This document shows positions 1-8,273 of a stretch of DNA of 64,000 nucleotides, in pieces. The position numbers and the translations under genes were made by a program. The stretch lies in assembly GCA_017412715.1 (NCBI GenBank), contig JAFPWU010000029.1, positions 1-64,000 on the forward strand, given 5' to 3'. The notes beneath the pieces are model-generated. The model did no database searches. It was not told where the DNA came from and saw only the letters and a list, made by a program, of their open reading frames with translations. Source of the DNA: Clostridia bacterium (lineage in GTDB: Bacteria > Bacillota > Clostridia > Christensenellales > Aristaeellaceae). Within the stretch, counting starts at the first letter, position 1. The number at the start of each line of letters is the position of its first letter.

Positions 1-2
1 CC

Positions 3-527
3 GACGTATTCAATGTGCTGCTTAAGGTGCTGGACGACGGACGGATCACCGACAGCCAGGGGAGGACGGTGGACTTCAAGAACACCATCCTGATTATGAC
101 CAGCAATCTGGGCAGCGATTTCATCCTGGACGGTATCCATGACGGGGAAATCTCGCAGGAAGCCAGAAACCAGGTGGACCGGATGCTGAAAACCCATTTC
201 CGGCCGGAGTTCCTGAACCGAATTGACGAGATCGTGTATTACAAACCCCTGAACCGGACGGAGATTGCCTCCATCGTGGAGCTTATGGTGAAGAGCCTGA
301 ATGACCGGATGGCGGACAAACAGCTGAAGGTGGTTTTGAGCGGGAAGGCCATGGAGGCTGTCATAGACCGGGGCTTTGATCCCATCTACGGCGCCCGTCC
401 CCTGAAGCGGTATCTGCAGAGCAGGGTGGAAACCCTGCTGGCCCGCCGGATCATCTCCGGGGATGTGATGCCCGGAGATACGCTGACGGTGGATCTGGAC
501 GAAAACGGAAACTTTGTTGTGAAATAA
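3..527 (+). CDS. clpB: ATP-dependent chaperone ClpB, C-terminal part (5' end outside window)
   Basis: Open from the first bases of the window in the frame reading DVFNVLL, so the gene starts upstream. ClpB is a hexameric AAA+ disaggregase that works with DnaK on aggregated proteins in the cytoplasm. The visible part is the end of the second AAA+ domain: LDDGRITDSQGRTVDF, then IMTSNLGS (sensor 1), FRPEFLNRIDEIV (arginine-finger region) and GARPLKRYLQ (sensor 2), followed by the short C-terminal beta domain. The FRPEFLNRIDE and GARPLKR motifs separate it from unrelated AAA+ proteins. ClpC is possible, but the wording around DGRITDSQGRTVDFKNT fits ClpB better. It ends with TAA and is followed by two hairpins. 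Confidence 0.93.
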   Translation, partial: DVFNVLLKVLDDGRITDSQGRTVDFKNTILIMTSNLGSDFILDGIHDGEISQEARNQVDRMLKTHFRPEFLNRIDEIVYYKPLNRTEIASIVELMVKSLNDRMADKQLKVVLSGKAMEAVIDRGFDPIYGARPLKRYLQSRVETLLARRIISGDVMPGDTLTVDLDENGNFVVK

Positions 528-539
528 GCATGATAAGGC

Positions 540-580
540 CTGCGGCTCCCGAACGGATCAGATCATTCCGGGAGCCGCAG
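540..580 (+). other. 12-bp perfect hairpin after clpB
   Basis: Bases 540-551 and 569-580 are perfectly complementary (CTGCGGCTCCCG arm, 17-nt loop). No T-run follows, so it is more likely an mRNA 3'-end stabiliser or pause site than a full terminator. The true terminator lies 40 bases further on. Confidence 0.55.
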
Positions 581-617
581 AACCATCCTGACGGTGAATT
601 CCGCAGGAAAACAGGAT

Positions 618-660
618 AAAAAAAGCTGCCTCTGTCGGACGGACAGAAGCAGCTTTTTTG
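618..660. terminator. Bidirectional intrinsic terminator between clpB and rhaM
   Basis: An A-run plus GCTGC/TCTGTC arm at 618-636 pairs with GACAGA/GCAGC plus a T-run at 642-660, with one C-A mismatch. A-run and T-run flank the stem, so it works on both strands. This suits the convergent clpB (+) and rhaM (-) genes. Confidence 0.85.
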
Positions 661-673
661 CTCAGGGGGAAAA

Positions 674-991
674 TCATTCCATCAGGAACATCCGCTGAAG
701 CTTGGGCTGAGCGCCGGTTTCAGGATCCATCACCAGCTCCAGAACATCTTCCATATAGTCGTTCCATTTGTCCACAATGGGACTGCCGGCCTGGGTCTTC
801 TCGGCATATTCGATTCCCTTCTCACATTCGTAATAGCCGAATACATCCCGGCCATCGCTCCAGATGGAGTAGTTCCGGATGCCGGCCTCCTTCAGCAGGG
901 CTAGCATTTCGGGCCAGATCTGGTCGTGCCTGCGCTTGTATTCCTCCTGCATGCCGGGTTTAATGCGTCCTTTCCATGCAAAGCGTTCCAT
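674..991 (-). CDS. rhaM: L-rhamnose mutarotase (RhaM/RhaU family)
   Basis: A 105-residue protein, the usual size for this family (about 104). The family interconverts alpha and beta anomers of L-rhamnose in the cytoplasm, speeding its entry into rhamnose catabolism. Diagnostic stretches are the N-terminal RFAWKGRIKPGMQEEYKRRHDQIWPEM, containing the conserved Tyr and His of the active site, then IRNYSIW, GYYECE, and the C-terminal aromatic MEDVLELVMD region. The start ATG lies 3 bases beyond the TAA of the araC-type gene upstream (TAATCATG) with a purine-rich site, so the two are translationally coupled. It places rhamnose as an end product of the neighbouring RG-I locus. Confidence 0.9.
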   Translation of the reverse strand: MERFAWKGRIKPGMQEEYKRRHDQIWPEMLALLKEAGIRNYSIWSDGRDVFGYYECEKGIEYAEKTQAGSPIVDKWNDYMEDVLELVMDPETGAQPKLQRMFLME

Positions 992-993
992 GA

Positions 994-1941
994 TTATTTT
1001 CCTTCCTTTCTAAGAATTTCTTCCGTAGTTTCCGCCCTGGTCCAGCCGGTGAAGGTAATCCTGGAGGGACGGGGGGATGCAACATCCGTCTTCCGCCACT
1101 GGCTGGGCACCATGCCCATTACCTGCAGAAAGTGCCGGTTAAAACAGCTGAGGGATGAATAGCCCACCTGCCCGGCGATGGAGGCAATGCTGTCATCGGT
1201 GGAGCGAAGCAGGGAACAGCTGGCAGAGATCCTGATCTGGTGCAGATAGTCCAGGGGCGCGGTGCCGATCTGCTCATGAAAGAGCCGGCGAAAATGGGTG
1301 GAGCTCAGATGGCAGCGGGCAGCCAGCTCCTCCATGGAAAAATCAGTCGCATACTGCTCCTGGATCAGGGTCAGGGCAGGCATCAGAACGGGGTTCTCGC
1401 CGGAGACGGGAAGCTGGCCGGCCTCGGGCGGAAACAGCCGGATTAACCGGGAAAACAGGATCAGGAACATGCCGCGAACGCAGTCCCGATACCCATCGGC
1501 TGCCTCCCGCATTTCCCGGATTATTTCTTCGAGCAGCTGGGAAAACCAGGGGAAATCCTTCCCGGACAGGATGAAGCATCCGAAGCCTGAGATGGTTCTG
1601 AGCGCTTCACGCTGAGTAATGTCCTTGGAAAACAATGCTATCGGATCCAGAAAAACATAGCTCCACAGGCTGGGAGAATCGGGATCGGACCAGGTGGTAT
1701 GATGCACACGGGAGCCGAGCAGCGTAACATCTCCGGCATGGAACTCCCGTTCCTCCCGGTTCAGGGTCATTTTGCCCCGGCCGCTTCGGCAAAAACCGAT
1801 TTCCACACAGTTATGGAAGTGAAGGTTGGAGCTGCGAACGGGGCTGATCAGCCAGTCGTCGCCCTCCAGAACCAGCACTGGAAAGTCTGGAGGGAGGTCA
1901 TAGGTACGATATTCAGACAGAACTACCCTGGATCGGGCCAC
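994..1941 (-). CDS. AraC-family transcriptional regulator with N-terminal cupin
   Basis: A 315-residue regulator. Residues about 20-140 form a cupin sugar-sensing domain (LHFHNCVEIGFCRSGRG). Residues about 205-300 carry two helix-turn-helix motifs typical of AraC/XylS proteins (MEELAARCHLSSTHFRRLF and SIASIAGQVGYSSLSCFNRHF). The start is GTG, supported by AAAGGAGG seven bases upstream. It is divergent from the sugar-importer operon starting at 2277 and co-transcribed with rhaM, so it most likely controls rhamnose or RG-I use. A strong minus-strand promoter at 1989-2016 overlaps one of two inverted AACGGTTTGT copies, consistent with autoregulation. The binding of this protein to those sites is inferred. 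Confidence 0.9.
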   Translation of the reverse strand: MARSRVVLSEYRTYDLPPDFPVLVLEGDDWLISPVRSSNLHFHNCVEIGFCRSGRGKMTLNREEREFHAGDVTLLGSRVHHTTWSDPDSPSLWSYVFLDPIALFSKDITQREALRTISGFGCFILSGKDFPWFSQLLEEIIREMREAADGYRDCVRGMFLILFSRLIRLFPPEAGQLPVSGENPVLMPALTLIQEQYATDFSMEELAARCHLSSTHFRRLFHEQIGTAPLDYLHQIRISASCSLLRSTDDSIASIAGQVGYSSLSCFNRHFLQVMGMVPSQWRKTDVASPRPSRITFTGWTRAETTEEILRKEGK

Positions 1942-1958
1942 CTGATCCCCCTCCTTTC

Positions 1959-1970
1959 AGAAGCGCTTCT
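1959..1970. promoter_or_regulatory. 12-bp palindrome, operator or cre-like site in the araC leader
   Basis: AGAAGCGCTTCT is a perfect palindrome lying between the araC promoter and its ribosome site. The central AAGCGCTT matches the core of CcpA catabolite-response and LacI-family operators, but the flanks do not match the full cre consensus. A repressor bound here would block araC-rhaM transcription. Confidence 0.4.
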
Positions 1971-1988
1971 TTTGTAACTACAGAAAAA

Positions 1989-2016
1989 ATTGTATCGGTT
2001 TTCAACGGTTTGTCAA
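1989..2016 (-). promoter_or_regulatory. Sigma-A-type promoter of the araC-rhaM operon
   Basis: Read on the minus strand: TTGACA (2016-2011), 16-bp spacer, TACAAT (1994-1989). The -35 is perfect and the -10 differs at one base. The inverted-repeat copy at 2004-2013 overlaps the -35, a good place for autorepression. Confidence 0.75.
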
Positions 2017-2097
2017 GAAAAATCTTTGCTGCAGGGTGGATAAAAATGGCAACCCAAGGGAGAATAAAACCTCCTTTCAGGAAAGAAACAAACCGTT
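2004..2097. promoter_or_regulatory. Pair of inverted AACGGTTTGT sites in the divergent araC/importer intergenic region
   Basis: AACGGTTTGT occurs on the plus strand at 2004-2013 and on the minus strand at 2088-2097, 74 bp apart. One copy overlaps the araC -35; the other lies about 110 bp upstream of the importer promoter. The arrangement suits a looping or dual-site AraC-type regulator. The whole 1942-2276 gap of 335 bp holds these sites, two promoters and the palindrome, but no gene. Confidence 0.5.
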
Positions 2098-2191
2098 TTT
2101 GACCAAAAATGATGAGCTGATGAATTCAAGATGGTTGAAATGAGTCAGTTTTTGGATAAAGTGATGTAGCTTTTCGGATCAGGGAAGGATA

Positions 2192-2200
2192 TGCTATAAA
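2192..2200 (+). promoter_or_regulatory. Extended -10 promoter of the first sugar-importer operon
   Basis: TGCTATAAA forms an extended -10 (TGn plus TATAAA). No good -35 lies 16-18 bp upstream, which is common for promoters that need an activator such as the divergent AraC protein. Confidence 0.5.
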
Positions 2201-2276
2201 CAACGAAAATATGATAACGATTCCGGGCGGGGCGGCCGCGGAGCATATATGCTTGAAATGGAAAGCGGGGAACAGG

Positions 2277-3227
2277 ATGACGACGAAAAAAGTGAAAGCT
2301 CCTTCCTTGCGGGAGCAGACCTCCTGGCGCAAGGCGTTTCAAAGGGACTGGCATCTTTATCTGATGCTGGTCATTCCTATTGTGCTTGTGGTCCTGTATA
2401 ACTATGCGGCCTATCCCGGGCTGCGGATGGTTTTCATGGATTACAAGCCCGCGAAGGGGTACGCGGGGAGCAAATGGGTCGGCTGGGCTACCTTCCAGAA
2501 GGTCTTTAAGGATAAGGATTTCCTTCGGGCCCTGAAGAATTCGCTGACCTTCAATCTTCTTGACCTGCTGGTCAGCTTTCCCATGCCCATTATTCTGGCG
2601 CTGATGCTGAACGAGCTTCGGTTCCCCCGATTCAAGAAGGTGACTCAGACGGTGCTGTATCTGCCTCACTTCCTGAGCTGGGTAATCGTGGGTTCTGTGG
2701 CCTATCAGCTTTTTAAGCCTACCACCGGCATCGTGAATGTGCTGATGATGAAATGGGGCTGGATCAGCCAGGGCATTCCCTTCCTGACGGAGAAAAACCA
2801 CTGGGCGGTCACCTATCTGCTGATCGGCGTCTGGCAGGGCATGGGATGGGGCACCATCATTTATCTGGCCGCGATTACGGGCATCAGCGGAGAACTGTAC
2901 GAAGCCGCCATGATTGACGGAGCCAACCGGATCCAGCGGATCTGGCATATTACCCTGCCGGGCATCCGATCCACCATCGTGGTGCTGCTGATCATGAACC
3001 TGGGCAAGCTGATGGGCAGCAACTTCGAACGGCTGGACGTGTTCGCCAATACCCAGGTGCGGGACTACCAGTATCAGCTTGCGATCTATGTCTATGAAAA
3101 GGGCCTTGCCAATTCCAAGTTCAGCATGGCTACCGCCGTGGGCCTGTTCCAGTCCCTGGTGGGGCTGCTGCTGGTACTGCTCAGCGATCGGTTCGCCAAG
3201 GCTCTGGGCGAAGACGGGCTGCTGTAA
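2277..3227 (+). CDS. LplB-type sugar ABC transporter permease (system 1)
   Basis: A 316-residue integral membrane permease of the CUT1 oligosaccharide class (LplB/YteP type). It begins with a basic cytoplasmic tail, then HLYLMLVIPIVLVVLYNY as TM1 and about six TM segments in all. The cytoplasmic EAA loop that contacts the ATPase is at about residue 209 (LYEAAMIDGANRIQRIWHITLPG). The C-terminus FAKALGEDGLL is typical of LplB. I chose ATG 2277 rather than the earlier in-frame codon at 2211 because homologues start with a short MTTKK-like tail. Partner permease and binding protein follow. No ATPase gene is present, so a shared MsmX-type ATPase elsewhere probably powers it. Confidence 0.9.
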   Translation: MTTKKVKAPSLREQTSWRKAFQRDWHLYLMLVIPIVLVVLYNYAAYPGLRMVFMDYKPAKGYAGSKWVGWATFQKVFKDKDFLRALKNSLTFNLLDLLVSFPMPIILALMLNELRFPRFKKVTQTVLYLPHFLSWVIVGSVAYQLFKPTTGIVNVLMMKWGWISQGIPFLTEKNHWAVTYLLIGVWQGMGWGTIIYLAAITGISGELYEAAMIDGANRIQRIWHITLPGIRSTIVVLLIMNLGKLMGSNFERLDVFANTQVRDYQYQLAIYVYEKGLANSKFSMATAVGLFQSLVGLLLVLLSDRFAKALGEDGLL

Positions 3228-3240
3228 GGAGGTGAGCGGA

Positions 3241-4158
3241 ATGGCAAAGAAGGAAAAGGAATTCGATACCATCAATGACGGGTCTCACGCGATCCGAAAG
3301 TTTTCCATCGGCGATTTTCTGGTCATCTTCGTGCTCGTGGTGCTGTGCCTGACCTGCGTGCTGCCCTTCATTCACCTGGCCGCCAAGTCTGTGTCCAGCA
3401 ATACCGCCGTGATGCAGAAGTCCGTGGTTCTCTGGCCCAAAGGATTCAATCTGGAGGCCTATGCCTCCATTTTCCAGGACGGTACCCTGGTGCATTCCTT
3501 CCTTTACAGCGTGGAGGTCGTGCTGATTTTCACGGTCATGGGCATGATTGCCTGTACCTGTGCGGCGTATCCCCTGTCCAAGAAGCGGCTCAAGGGTCGG
3601 GCCTTCTTCACGGTGCTGCTGATGATTCCCATGTATTTCAATGCGGGCCTGATTCCCACTTACCTGCTCTACAAGGACCTGAATATGCTGAACACCATGT
3701 GGGTGCTGATTCTGCCGCTGATCTACTCCAGCTATAACATGCTGATCATGAAAAATTACTTCCAGAGCAGCATTCCGGACAGTCTGGAGGAGGCGGCGTT
3801 CCTGGACGGCGCCAGCAATTTCCAGATTCTGTTCCTGATCGTGCTCCCCCTGTCCCTGCCCATTATCGCGACCCTGAGCCTGTTCTATGCGGTGGGCCGC
3901 TGGAATGCTTACGCGGACAACAAGTACTATATTACCAAGGAAGCCCTGAAGATGATTCAGTACAAGCTGTATCAGCTGGTGGCTTCCGCCACGGAGGCGC
4001 AGACGGCGACATTGTCTGAGGCCGCTGAGGTGACCAGCACGCCGGAGGTGCTGCAGGCGGCCTGCATCATGTTTGCGACCATTCCGATCATCTGCATTTA
4101 TCCCTTCCTGCAGAAGTACTTCGTGAAGGGCGTTATGGTCGGCGCGGTGAAGGGCTAA
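3241..4158 (+). CDS. LplC-type sugar ABC transporter permease (system 1)
   Basis: A 305-residue permease, partner of the gene just upstream. The ATG is 13 bases after the previous stop, with AAGGAGGTGAG between. It shows TM1 at about residues 25-45 (FLVIFVLVVLCLTCVLPFIH), the ALSKK-like turn PLSKKRLKGR, the EAA loop LEEAAFLDGASNFQILFLIVLPLSLP near residue 183, and the family C-terminus YPFLQKYFVKGVMVGAVKG. These are hallmarks of LplC/YtcP carbohydrate permeases. Its stop is followed at once by the structured RNA element at 4159-4310, which separates it from the binding-protein gene. Confidence 0.9.
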   Translation: MAKKEKEFDTINDGSHAIRKFSIGDFLVIFVLVVLCLTCVLPFIHLAAKSVSSNTAVMQKSVVLWPKGFNLEAYASIFQDGTLVHSFLYSVEVVLIFTVMGMIACTCAAYPLSKKRLKGRAFFTVLLMIPMYFNAGLIPTYLLYKDLNMLNTMWVLILPLIYSSYNMLIMKNYFQSSIPDSLEEAAFLDGASNFQILFLIVLPLSLPIIATLSLFYAVGRWNAYADNKYYITKEALKMIQYKLYQLVASATEAQTATLSEAAEVTSTPEVLQAACIMFATIPIICIYPFLQKYFVKGVMVGAVKG

Positions 4159-4310
4159 GATTCGATGACCGCCAGTGGCGGATATTCATCGAATTTTAGC
4201 TGAGCCTTTACAGAGCGAGCTCGCGGCGGCGAGCTGCGACAATGGGGACGACCGGTACCCCGCCGGAAAACGGTACCCGAACAGAGCTTTTGAACGGCTT
4301 ATGCCGTCAA
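4159..4310 (+). ncRNA. Structured RNA element, copy 1 (permease/binding-protein intergenic)
   Basis: Three parts can be seen. (1) A long hairpin just after the permease stop: 4160-4168 pairs with 4186-4194, with an inner CCGCC-AGT-GGCGG hairpin, then TTT. (2) A core at 4210-4275 that aligns base for base with copy 2 at 11472-11536, including identical GCGACAATG (4236-4244) and a 17-base identical block at 4250-4266. The stem 4218-4224/4229-4235 is replaced by a different but still paired stem in copy 2. (3) A short hairpin at 4294-4298/4303-4307 just before the ribosome site. Conserved fold with changed bases suggests a functional RNA, perhaps controlling binding-protein output. I do not recognise it as a known riboswitch class. 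Confidence 0.65.
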
Positions 4311-4336
4311 AGATAATTTTTTAGGAGGTAGAACCC

Positions 4337-5971
4337 ATGAAGAAACTGCTTTCTCTGGTGTTGGCCTTAGCTCTGATGATGAGTATGGTCAGTATCGCGG
4401 CCGCGGATGTTCCCGCGGACTGGGAACCCTTCGCCGAGAACGTGAGCATCACCATTCCGGTGTATGACCGCGGCCAGGCCGGCGTCCCGAACGTGGAAGA
4501 CAACTATTGGACCAAGTGGATCCAGGAGAATTTCGGCGACAAGTACAACATTACAGTGAAGTATGTGGCCATTCCCCGGACGGACGTAATGACCAAGTAT
4601 TCCATGCTGGCGGCCGGACAGGATCTGCCCACCGTGCTGATGGAATACGACTATCCGAAGGTTACCCAGTGGGCCGCTGACGGCTACCTGACCACCTTCA
4701 ACATGGAAGACTTCGCGGCTGTGGCTCCAACTTACTACAACCGGATGGTGGAGAACAATCAGCTGACCTACACGCAGATCAACGGCGAGACCTATTTTGC
4801 CGCCGCTTTCCGTCCCTACTACGACACCACCTATACCTTCCAGAACTTCGTCCGCATGGACTGGCTGAAGCAGGTCGGATATGATCATGTGCCGGTGAGC
4901 ACCAGCGAGTTCAACGAAGCGATGCAGAAGATCAAGGATGCCGGCATCGCGGAGCATCCCGCCGGCGGCGTCATGGTGACCGGCCTGGGCTCCGACCAGA
5001 ACTATGCCTGGCGGACCTGGCCTCTGGATGAAAAAGAGTGGGCCATGTACGGCGATTACAACATCCCGTCCCTGGGCTGGGAGCCCAACTACAAGCTGCT
5101 GAAGAACGAGAACTACAAGTTCAACGCGGGCCTGATCAATCCCGAGTATTACCTGACCGGTACCGAGGATGAGAAGACCAACTTCATCAACGGCGAGACC
5201 TATCAGTACGGCTCTTACATCTCCGCTTCCATGGACTGGCTGACCGCCTTCTATGAGGCGAATCCTGATGCCGAGCTGGCGATTGTTCCCGTGCCCACCT
5301 CTGTGGACGAAACCTACGGAACCAACCCCGGCTACCGCACGGACAACCCCTTCGGCATGATGGTGGGCTTCTCCGCCTTCGCGTCTGAGGATCAGATCAA
5401 GGCTGCCTGGATGTACATGGAATGGCTGACCCAGGAGGAGAATCTGTATACCTTCCAGTGGGGCATCGAGGGCGAGAACTACAACCTGGTGGACGGCCTG
5501 CCCTCCAGCGTCAGCGACTACAACGGCGATTACAAGATGGGCTACAACAATAACAAGGACTACTGGTGCATCACCGTCGAAGCCCGGCAGGCCGGCACCA
5601 TCGAGGATGTGATCAGCAACAACCTGCCCCATGACCTGCCTCAGGACTTCACCGAGGACGTGATCGCCTGGTACTACAACAAGTGCAAGGTGCGCGATGC
5701 CGGCTGGGCCATCGCCAACGCGCTGTTCTCCGTAAGCATGGAAGCTGAGGGAGAGTATCAGACCACCCTGGTGGAAAAGTACAAGGAATACCGGGATAAG
5801 CTGACCATGTGCTCCGTGGAAGAGTTCGATGACCTGTATAAGCAGTTCGCTCAGGAATACCTGGATGCGGGCTATCAGGAAGTGATCGACGAGCGGGCGG
5901 CTGCCTGGGAAGCCGGCAACTCCACCCATCTGCTGAATCAGAACGCCGAAGAAGTGGATCTGAGCAAGTAA
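4337..5971 (+). CDS. Extracellular sugar-binding protein, LplA/YtcQ type (system 1)
   Basis: A 544-residue secreted binding protein that delivers an oligosaccharide to the LplB/LplC permeases. Residues 1-23 are a signal peptide (MKKLLSLVLALALMMSMVS then AAAD) cleaved by signal peptidase I. There is no lipobox cysteine, unlike most Gram-positive homologues. The mature part has LplA-like features: TKWIQENFGDKYNI, MLAAGQDLPTVL, WLKQVGYDHVPVS and a C-terminal helical section ending in VIDERAAAWEAG. The start is fixed by TTAGGAGG ten bases before the ATG. Context (GH105, GH112, rhaM) suggests an RG-I oligosaccharide substrate; this is an inference. A strong hairpin follows at 6003-6030. Confidence 0.88.
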   Translation: MKKLLSLVLALALMMSMVSIAAADVPADWEPFAENVSITIPVYDRGQAGVPNVEDNYWTKWIQENFGDKYNITVKYVAIPRTDVMTKYSMLAAGQDLPTVLMEYDYPKVTQWAADGYLTTFNMEDFAAVAPTYYNRMVENNQLTYTQINGETYFAAAFRPYYDTTYTFQNFVRMDWLKQVGYDHVPVSTSEFNEAMQKIKDAGIAEHPAGGVMVTGLGSDQNYAWRTWPLDEKEWAMYGDYNIPSLGWEPNYKLLKNENYKFNAGLINPEYYLTGTEDEKTNFINGETYQYGSYISASMDWLTAFYEANPDAELAIVPVPTSVDETYGTNPGYRTDNPFGMMVGFSAFASEDQIKAAWMYMEWLTQEENLYTFQWGIEGENYNLVDGLPSSVSDYNGDYKMGYNNNKDYWCITVEARQAGTIEDVISNNLPHDLPQDFTEDVIAWYYNKCKVRDAGWAIANALFSVSMEAEGEYQTTLVEKYKEYRDKLTMCSVEEFDDLYKQFAQEYLDAGYQEVIDERAAAWEAGNSTHLLNQNAEEVDLSK

Positions 5972-5972
5972 G

Positions 5973-5984
5973 CAGCGTTTCCCT
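5973..5984 (-). repeat. Short dispersed repeat AGGGAAACGCTG
   Basis: The minus strand reads AGGGAAACGCTG, identical to 15848-15859 on the plus strand and close to 26084-26094 (GGAAACGCTGA). All copies lie between genes. It may be the end of a small non-coding element family. Confidence 0.35.
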
Positions 5985-6002
5985 AAAGGAATATACAGTT
6001 TG

Positions 6003-6030
6003 ACAGGGCCGGGCGACAGCCCGGCCCTGT
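6003..6030 (+). other. 12-bp GC-rich hairpin after binding-protein gene 1
   Basis: ACAGGGCCGGGC at 6003-6014 pairs perfectly with 6019-6030 around a GACA loop. No T-run follows (ACTAAAAAACGG), so transcription probably continues into the GH112 gene while the hairpin protects the binding-protein message 3' end. Confidence 0.6.
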
Positions 6031-6050
6031 ACTAAAAAACGGAGGCAGCA

Positions 6051-8201
6051 ATGAAAGAAGGACAGAGACGCGGTGATTTTACCCTGCCGGGAGAAGCGGG
6101 ATACGAAGCGCTGACCCTGAAACTGGCGGAGACCTGGGGCGCGGACGTGATCCGGGACAGTGACGGCACCAAGCTGTCCCCTGAGATCGCCGAGGCGGGA
6201 TACCGGATTTATTCCACCCTGTGCGTGATCCGGGAGCATAACGCCTTTGCCCTTGCGCATCCGGAGACACAGCAGCAGACCTTCCTGATGTCAGAGGCGG
6301 TGCTGGCCGAGGGAGATACGGTCCGGATTGAGCCCCTGAAGGGCTACTTCACGGAGCAGTTTCAGCTGAATGATACCCCGGAAGCTCTGGTGTACTGGGA
6401 GGTGTGGGATCGGACGGCGGGCGTCCGGGTTTCCCGGGACGACTGGGACTGGCAGGACGGTGCGGTCACGGTCATCCGCTGCATTCCCTGGCACCGGTAT
6501 ACGGTCTCCTTCCTGTGCTGGCGGATCTGGGAAGAGATCAATATGTACAACCATACCACCAATCATTGGACCAGCGAGCATCTGCGCCAGCTGGACCCCA
6601 GGCATCCTCTGGCCTGGAATTATCTGACGGAATGGCTGGACAAATGGTGTGCGGACAATCCCCAGACGGACGTGGTCCGGCTGACCTCCCTGTTCTATAA
6701 TTTCGTCTGGATCTTCGGGGAGGACCTGCGGAGACGCAACAGGTTTACGGACTGGGCCAGCTATGATTTCACGGTGAGCCCGGCGGCCCTGCGGGCCTTT
6801 GAGGCGGAATATGATTACTCCCTGACCGCCGAGGACTTCCTGCAGAAGGGATTCCTGCAGGCGACCCACAGACCCCCTACGCAGGCGAAACGGGACTATA
6901 TGGATTTCATTCAGCGGTTCGTAGCCAGGAAGGCCAGGGAGATGGTGGACATCATCCATCGCTACGGAAAGAAGGCCTACGTCTTCTACGATGACAGCTG
7001 GGTGGGCATGGAGCCCTGGGGCAAATATTTCAGTTCCGTGGGATTTGACGGCCTGATCAAGTGCGTCTTCTCGGGCTTTGAGTGCAGGCTGTGCGCTGGG
7101 GCGGATGTGCCCGTGCACGAGATCCGTTTCCATCCCTATCTGTTCCCTGTAGGGCTGGGAGGCCTGCCTACCTTTATGGAGGGCGGACATCCGGAGAAGG
7201 ACGCCATGGACTACTGGGTTCATGTCCGGAGAGCGCTGGTACGGCAGCCGGTGGATCGGATCGGACTGGGGGGCTATCTGCATCTGACGGAAGGGTTCCC
7301 GGCCTTTGTGGATACCGTTACGGAGATGGGGGACCAGTTCCGCCGGCTGAAGGCGCTGCATGCCGAGGGGTCTCCCGCGAAGATGAAGCTGCGGGTTGCC
7401 GTGCTGCATGCCTGGGGGAGGCTGCGGAGCTGGACACTGAGCGGGCATTTCCATGAAACGGACGGAAATGTGCTGATTCATTTGAATGAGGCCCTGTCCG
7501 GCCTGCCGGTGGAAGTTTCTTTTCTGAGTTTTGAGGATGTGCTTTCCGGCGGGCTGAACGGCGTGGATGTGCTGATCAATGCAGGCAGGGCCGGGGATGC
7601 CTGGAGCGGCGGGGATGCCTGGCGGAATCCCGCGCTGCTGGCGGAGGTGACCCGGTTCGTCCAGGAGGGCGGCGCACTGCTGGGAGTGAATGAGCCTACG
7701 GCTGCGCCGGACGGAGATACCTGTCTTCGGCTGGCCCAGCTCTTCGGACTGGATGTGGATGACGGCCGATACGCCTGCCACGGAGCCTGGAGCTTTGAGA
7801 CGGGCAAGGCCCCCGTTCCGCTGTGGCCGGAAGCACTCCCGGTCAAGCCCGGAGCGCGGCTGATCAGCGGGGATTCCCAGGTATGGGCGGCAAAGGATGG
7901 TGTTCCCCAGGCCACCTGCCGGAAATGCGGAAAGGGAAAAGCGGTCTGGCTCAGCGGGTTTGCCTGGTCTCCGGAGGCATCGGGCATGCTGCTGCGGCTG
8001 CTTTCCTGGATGGCGGGTCAAACAGGGGAGAATGTGGCCCGTACGGACAGCCTGAGCTCGGAAGCGGCCTGGTTCCCGGCTTCGAAGACACTGGTGGTCC
8101 TGAATAACGGGGACGACCCCCTGGAGACGGAAGTGACCTGGCCTGGCGGAAAAGCAGTCCTGAAGCTTGCAGGCAGGGAAATGAGATTCCTCGAAGGTTG
8201 A
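6051..8201 (+). CDS. GH112 phosphorylase, probably beta-D-galactosyl-(1->4)-L-rhamnose phosphorylase
   Basis: A 716-residue GH112 enzyme. The family splits galactosyl disaccharides with phosphate, giving galactose 1-phosphate and the free acceptor sugar. Family signatures: GDFTLPGEAGYEALTLKLAE near the N-terminus, WGADVIRDSDGTKL, CIPWHRYTVSFLCWRIWEEINMYNH, YVFYDDSWVG with the likely acid Asp at 314/315, then a Rossmann-like segment with DVLINAGRAGDAWSGGDAW and GALLGVNEPTA. No signal peptide, so it is cytoplasmic. GH112 includes galacto-N-biose/lacto-N-biose and Gal-Rha phosphorylases. The surrounding rhaM and RG-I genes favour the Gal-Rha type, which the sequence alone cannot prove. ATG 6051 has GGAGG nine bases upstream. 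Confidence 0.88.
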   Translation: MKEGQRRGDFTLPGEAGYEALTLKLAETWGADVIRDSDGTKLSPEIAEAGYRIYSTLCVIREHNAFALAHPETQQQTFLMSEAVLAEGDTVRIEPLKGYFTEQFQLNDTPEALVYWEVWDRTAGVRVSRDDWDWQDGAVTVIRCIPWHRYTVSFLCWRIWEEINMYNHTTNHWTSEHLRQLDPRHPLAWNYLTEWLDKWCADNPQTDVVRLTSLFYNFVWIFGEDLRRRNRFTDWASYDFTVSPAALRAFEAEYDYSLTAEDFLQKGFLQATHRPPTQAKRDYMDFIQRFVARKAREMVDIIHRYGKKAYVFYDDSWVGMEPWGKYFSSVGFDGLIKCVFSGFECRLCAGADVPVHEIRFHPYLFPVGLGGLPTFMEGGHPEKDAMDYWVHVRRALVRQPVDRIGLGGYLHLTEGFPAFVDTVTEMGDQFRRLKALHAEGSPAKMKLRVAVLHAWGRLRSWTLSGHFHETDGNVLIHLNEALSGLPVEVSFLSFEDVLSGGLNGVDVLINAGRAGDAWSGGDAWRNPALLAEVTRFVQEGGALLGVNEPTAAPDGDTCLRLAQLFGLDVDDGRYACHGAWSFETGKAPVPLWPEALPVKPGARLISGDSQVWAAKDGVPQATCRKCGKGKAVWLSGFAWSPEASGMLLRLLSWMAGQTGENVARTDSLSSEAAWFPASKTLVVLNNGDDPLETEVTWPGGKAVLKLAGREMRFLEG

Positions 8202-8273
8202 CAGGCATGACCTGAATGGGATAAAATAGAACAGCTCAAACAAACAAGATATGGATGACGGAGGAAAGCTGTC

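Noticed and set aside
4159..4310. Known riboswitch classes (SAM, TPP, cobalamin, glycine, c-di-GMP, guanidine)
   Set aside because: None of their conserved cores could be matched to the shared core bases.
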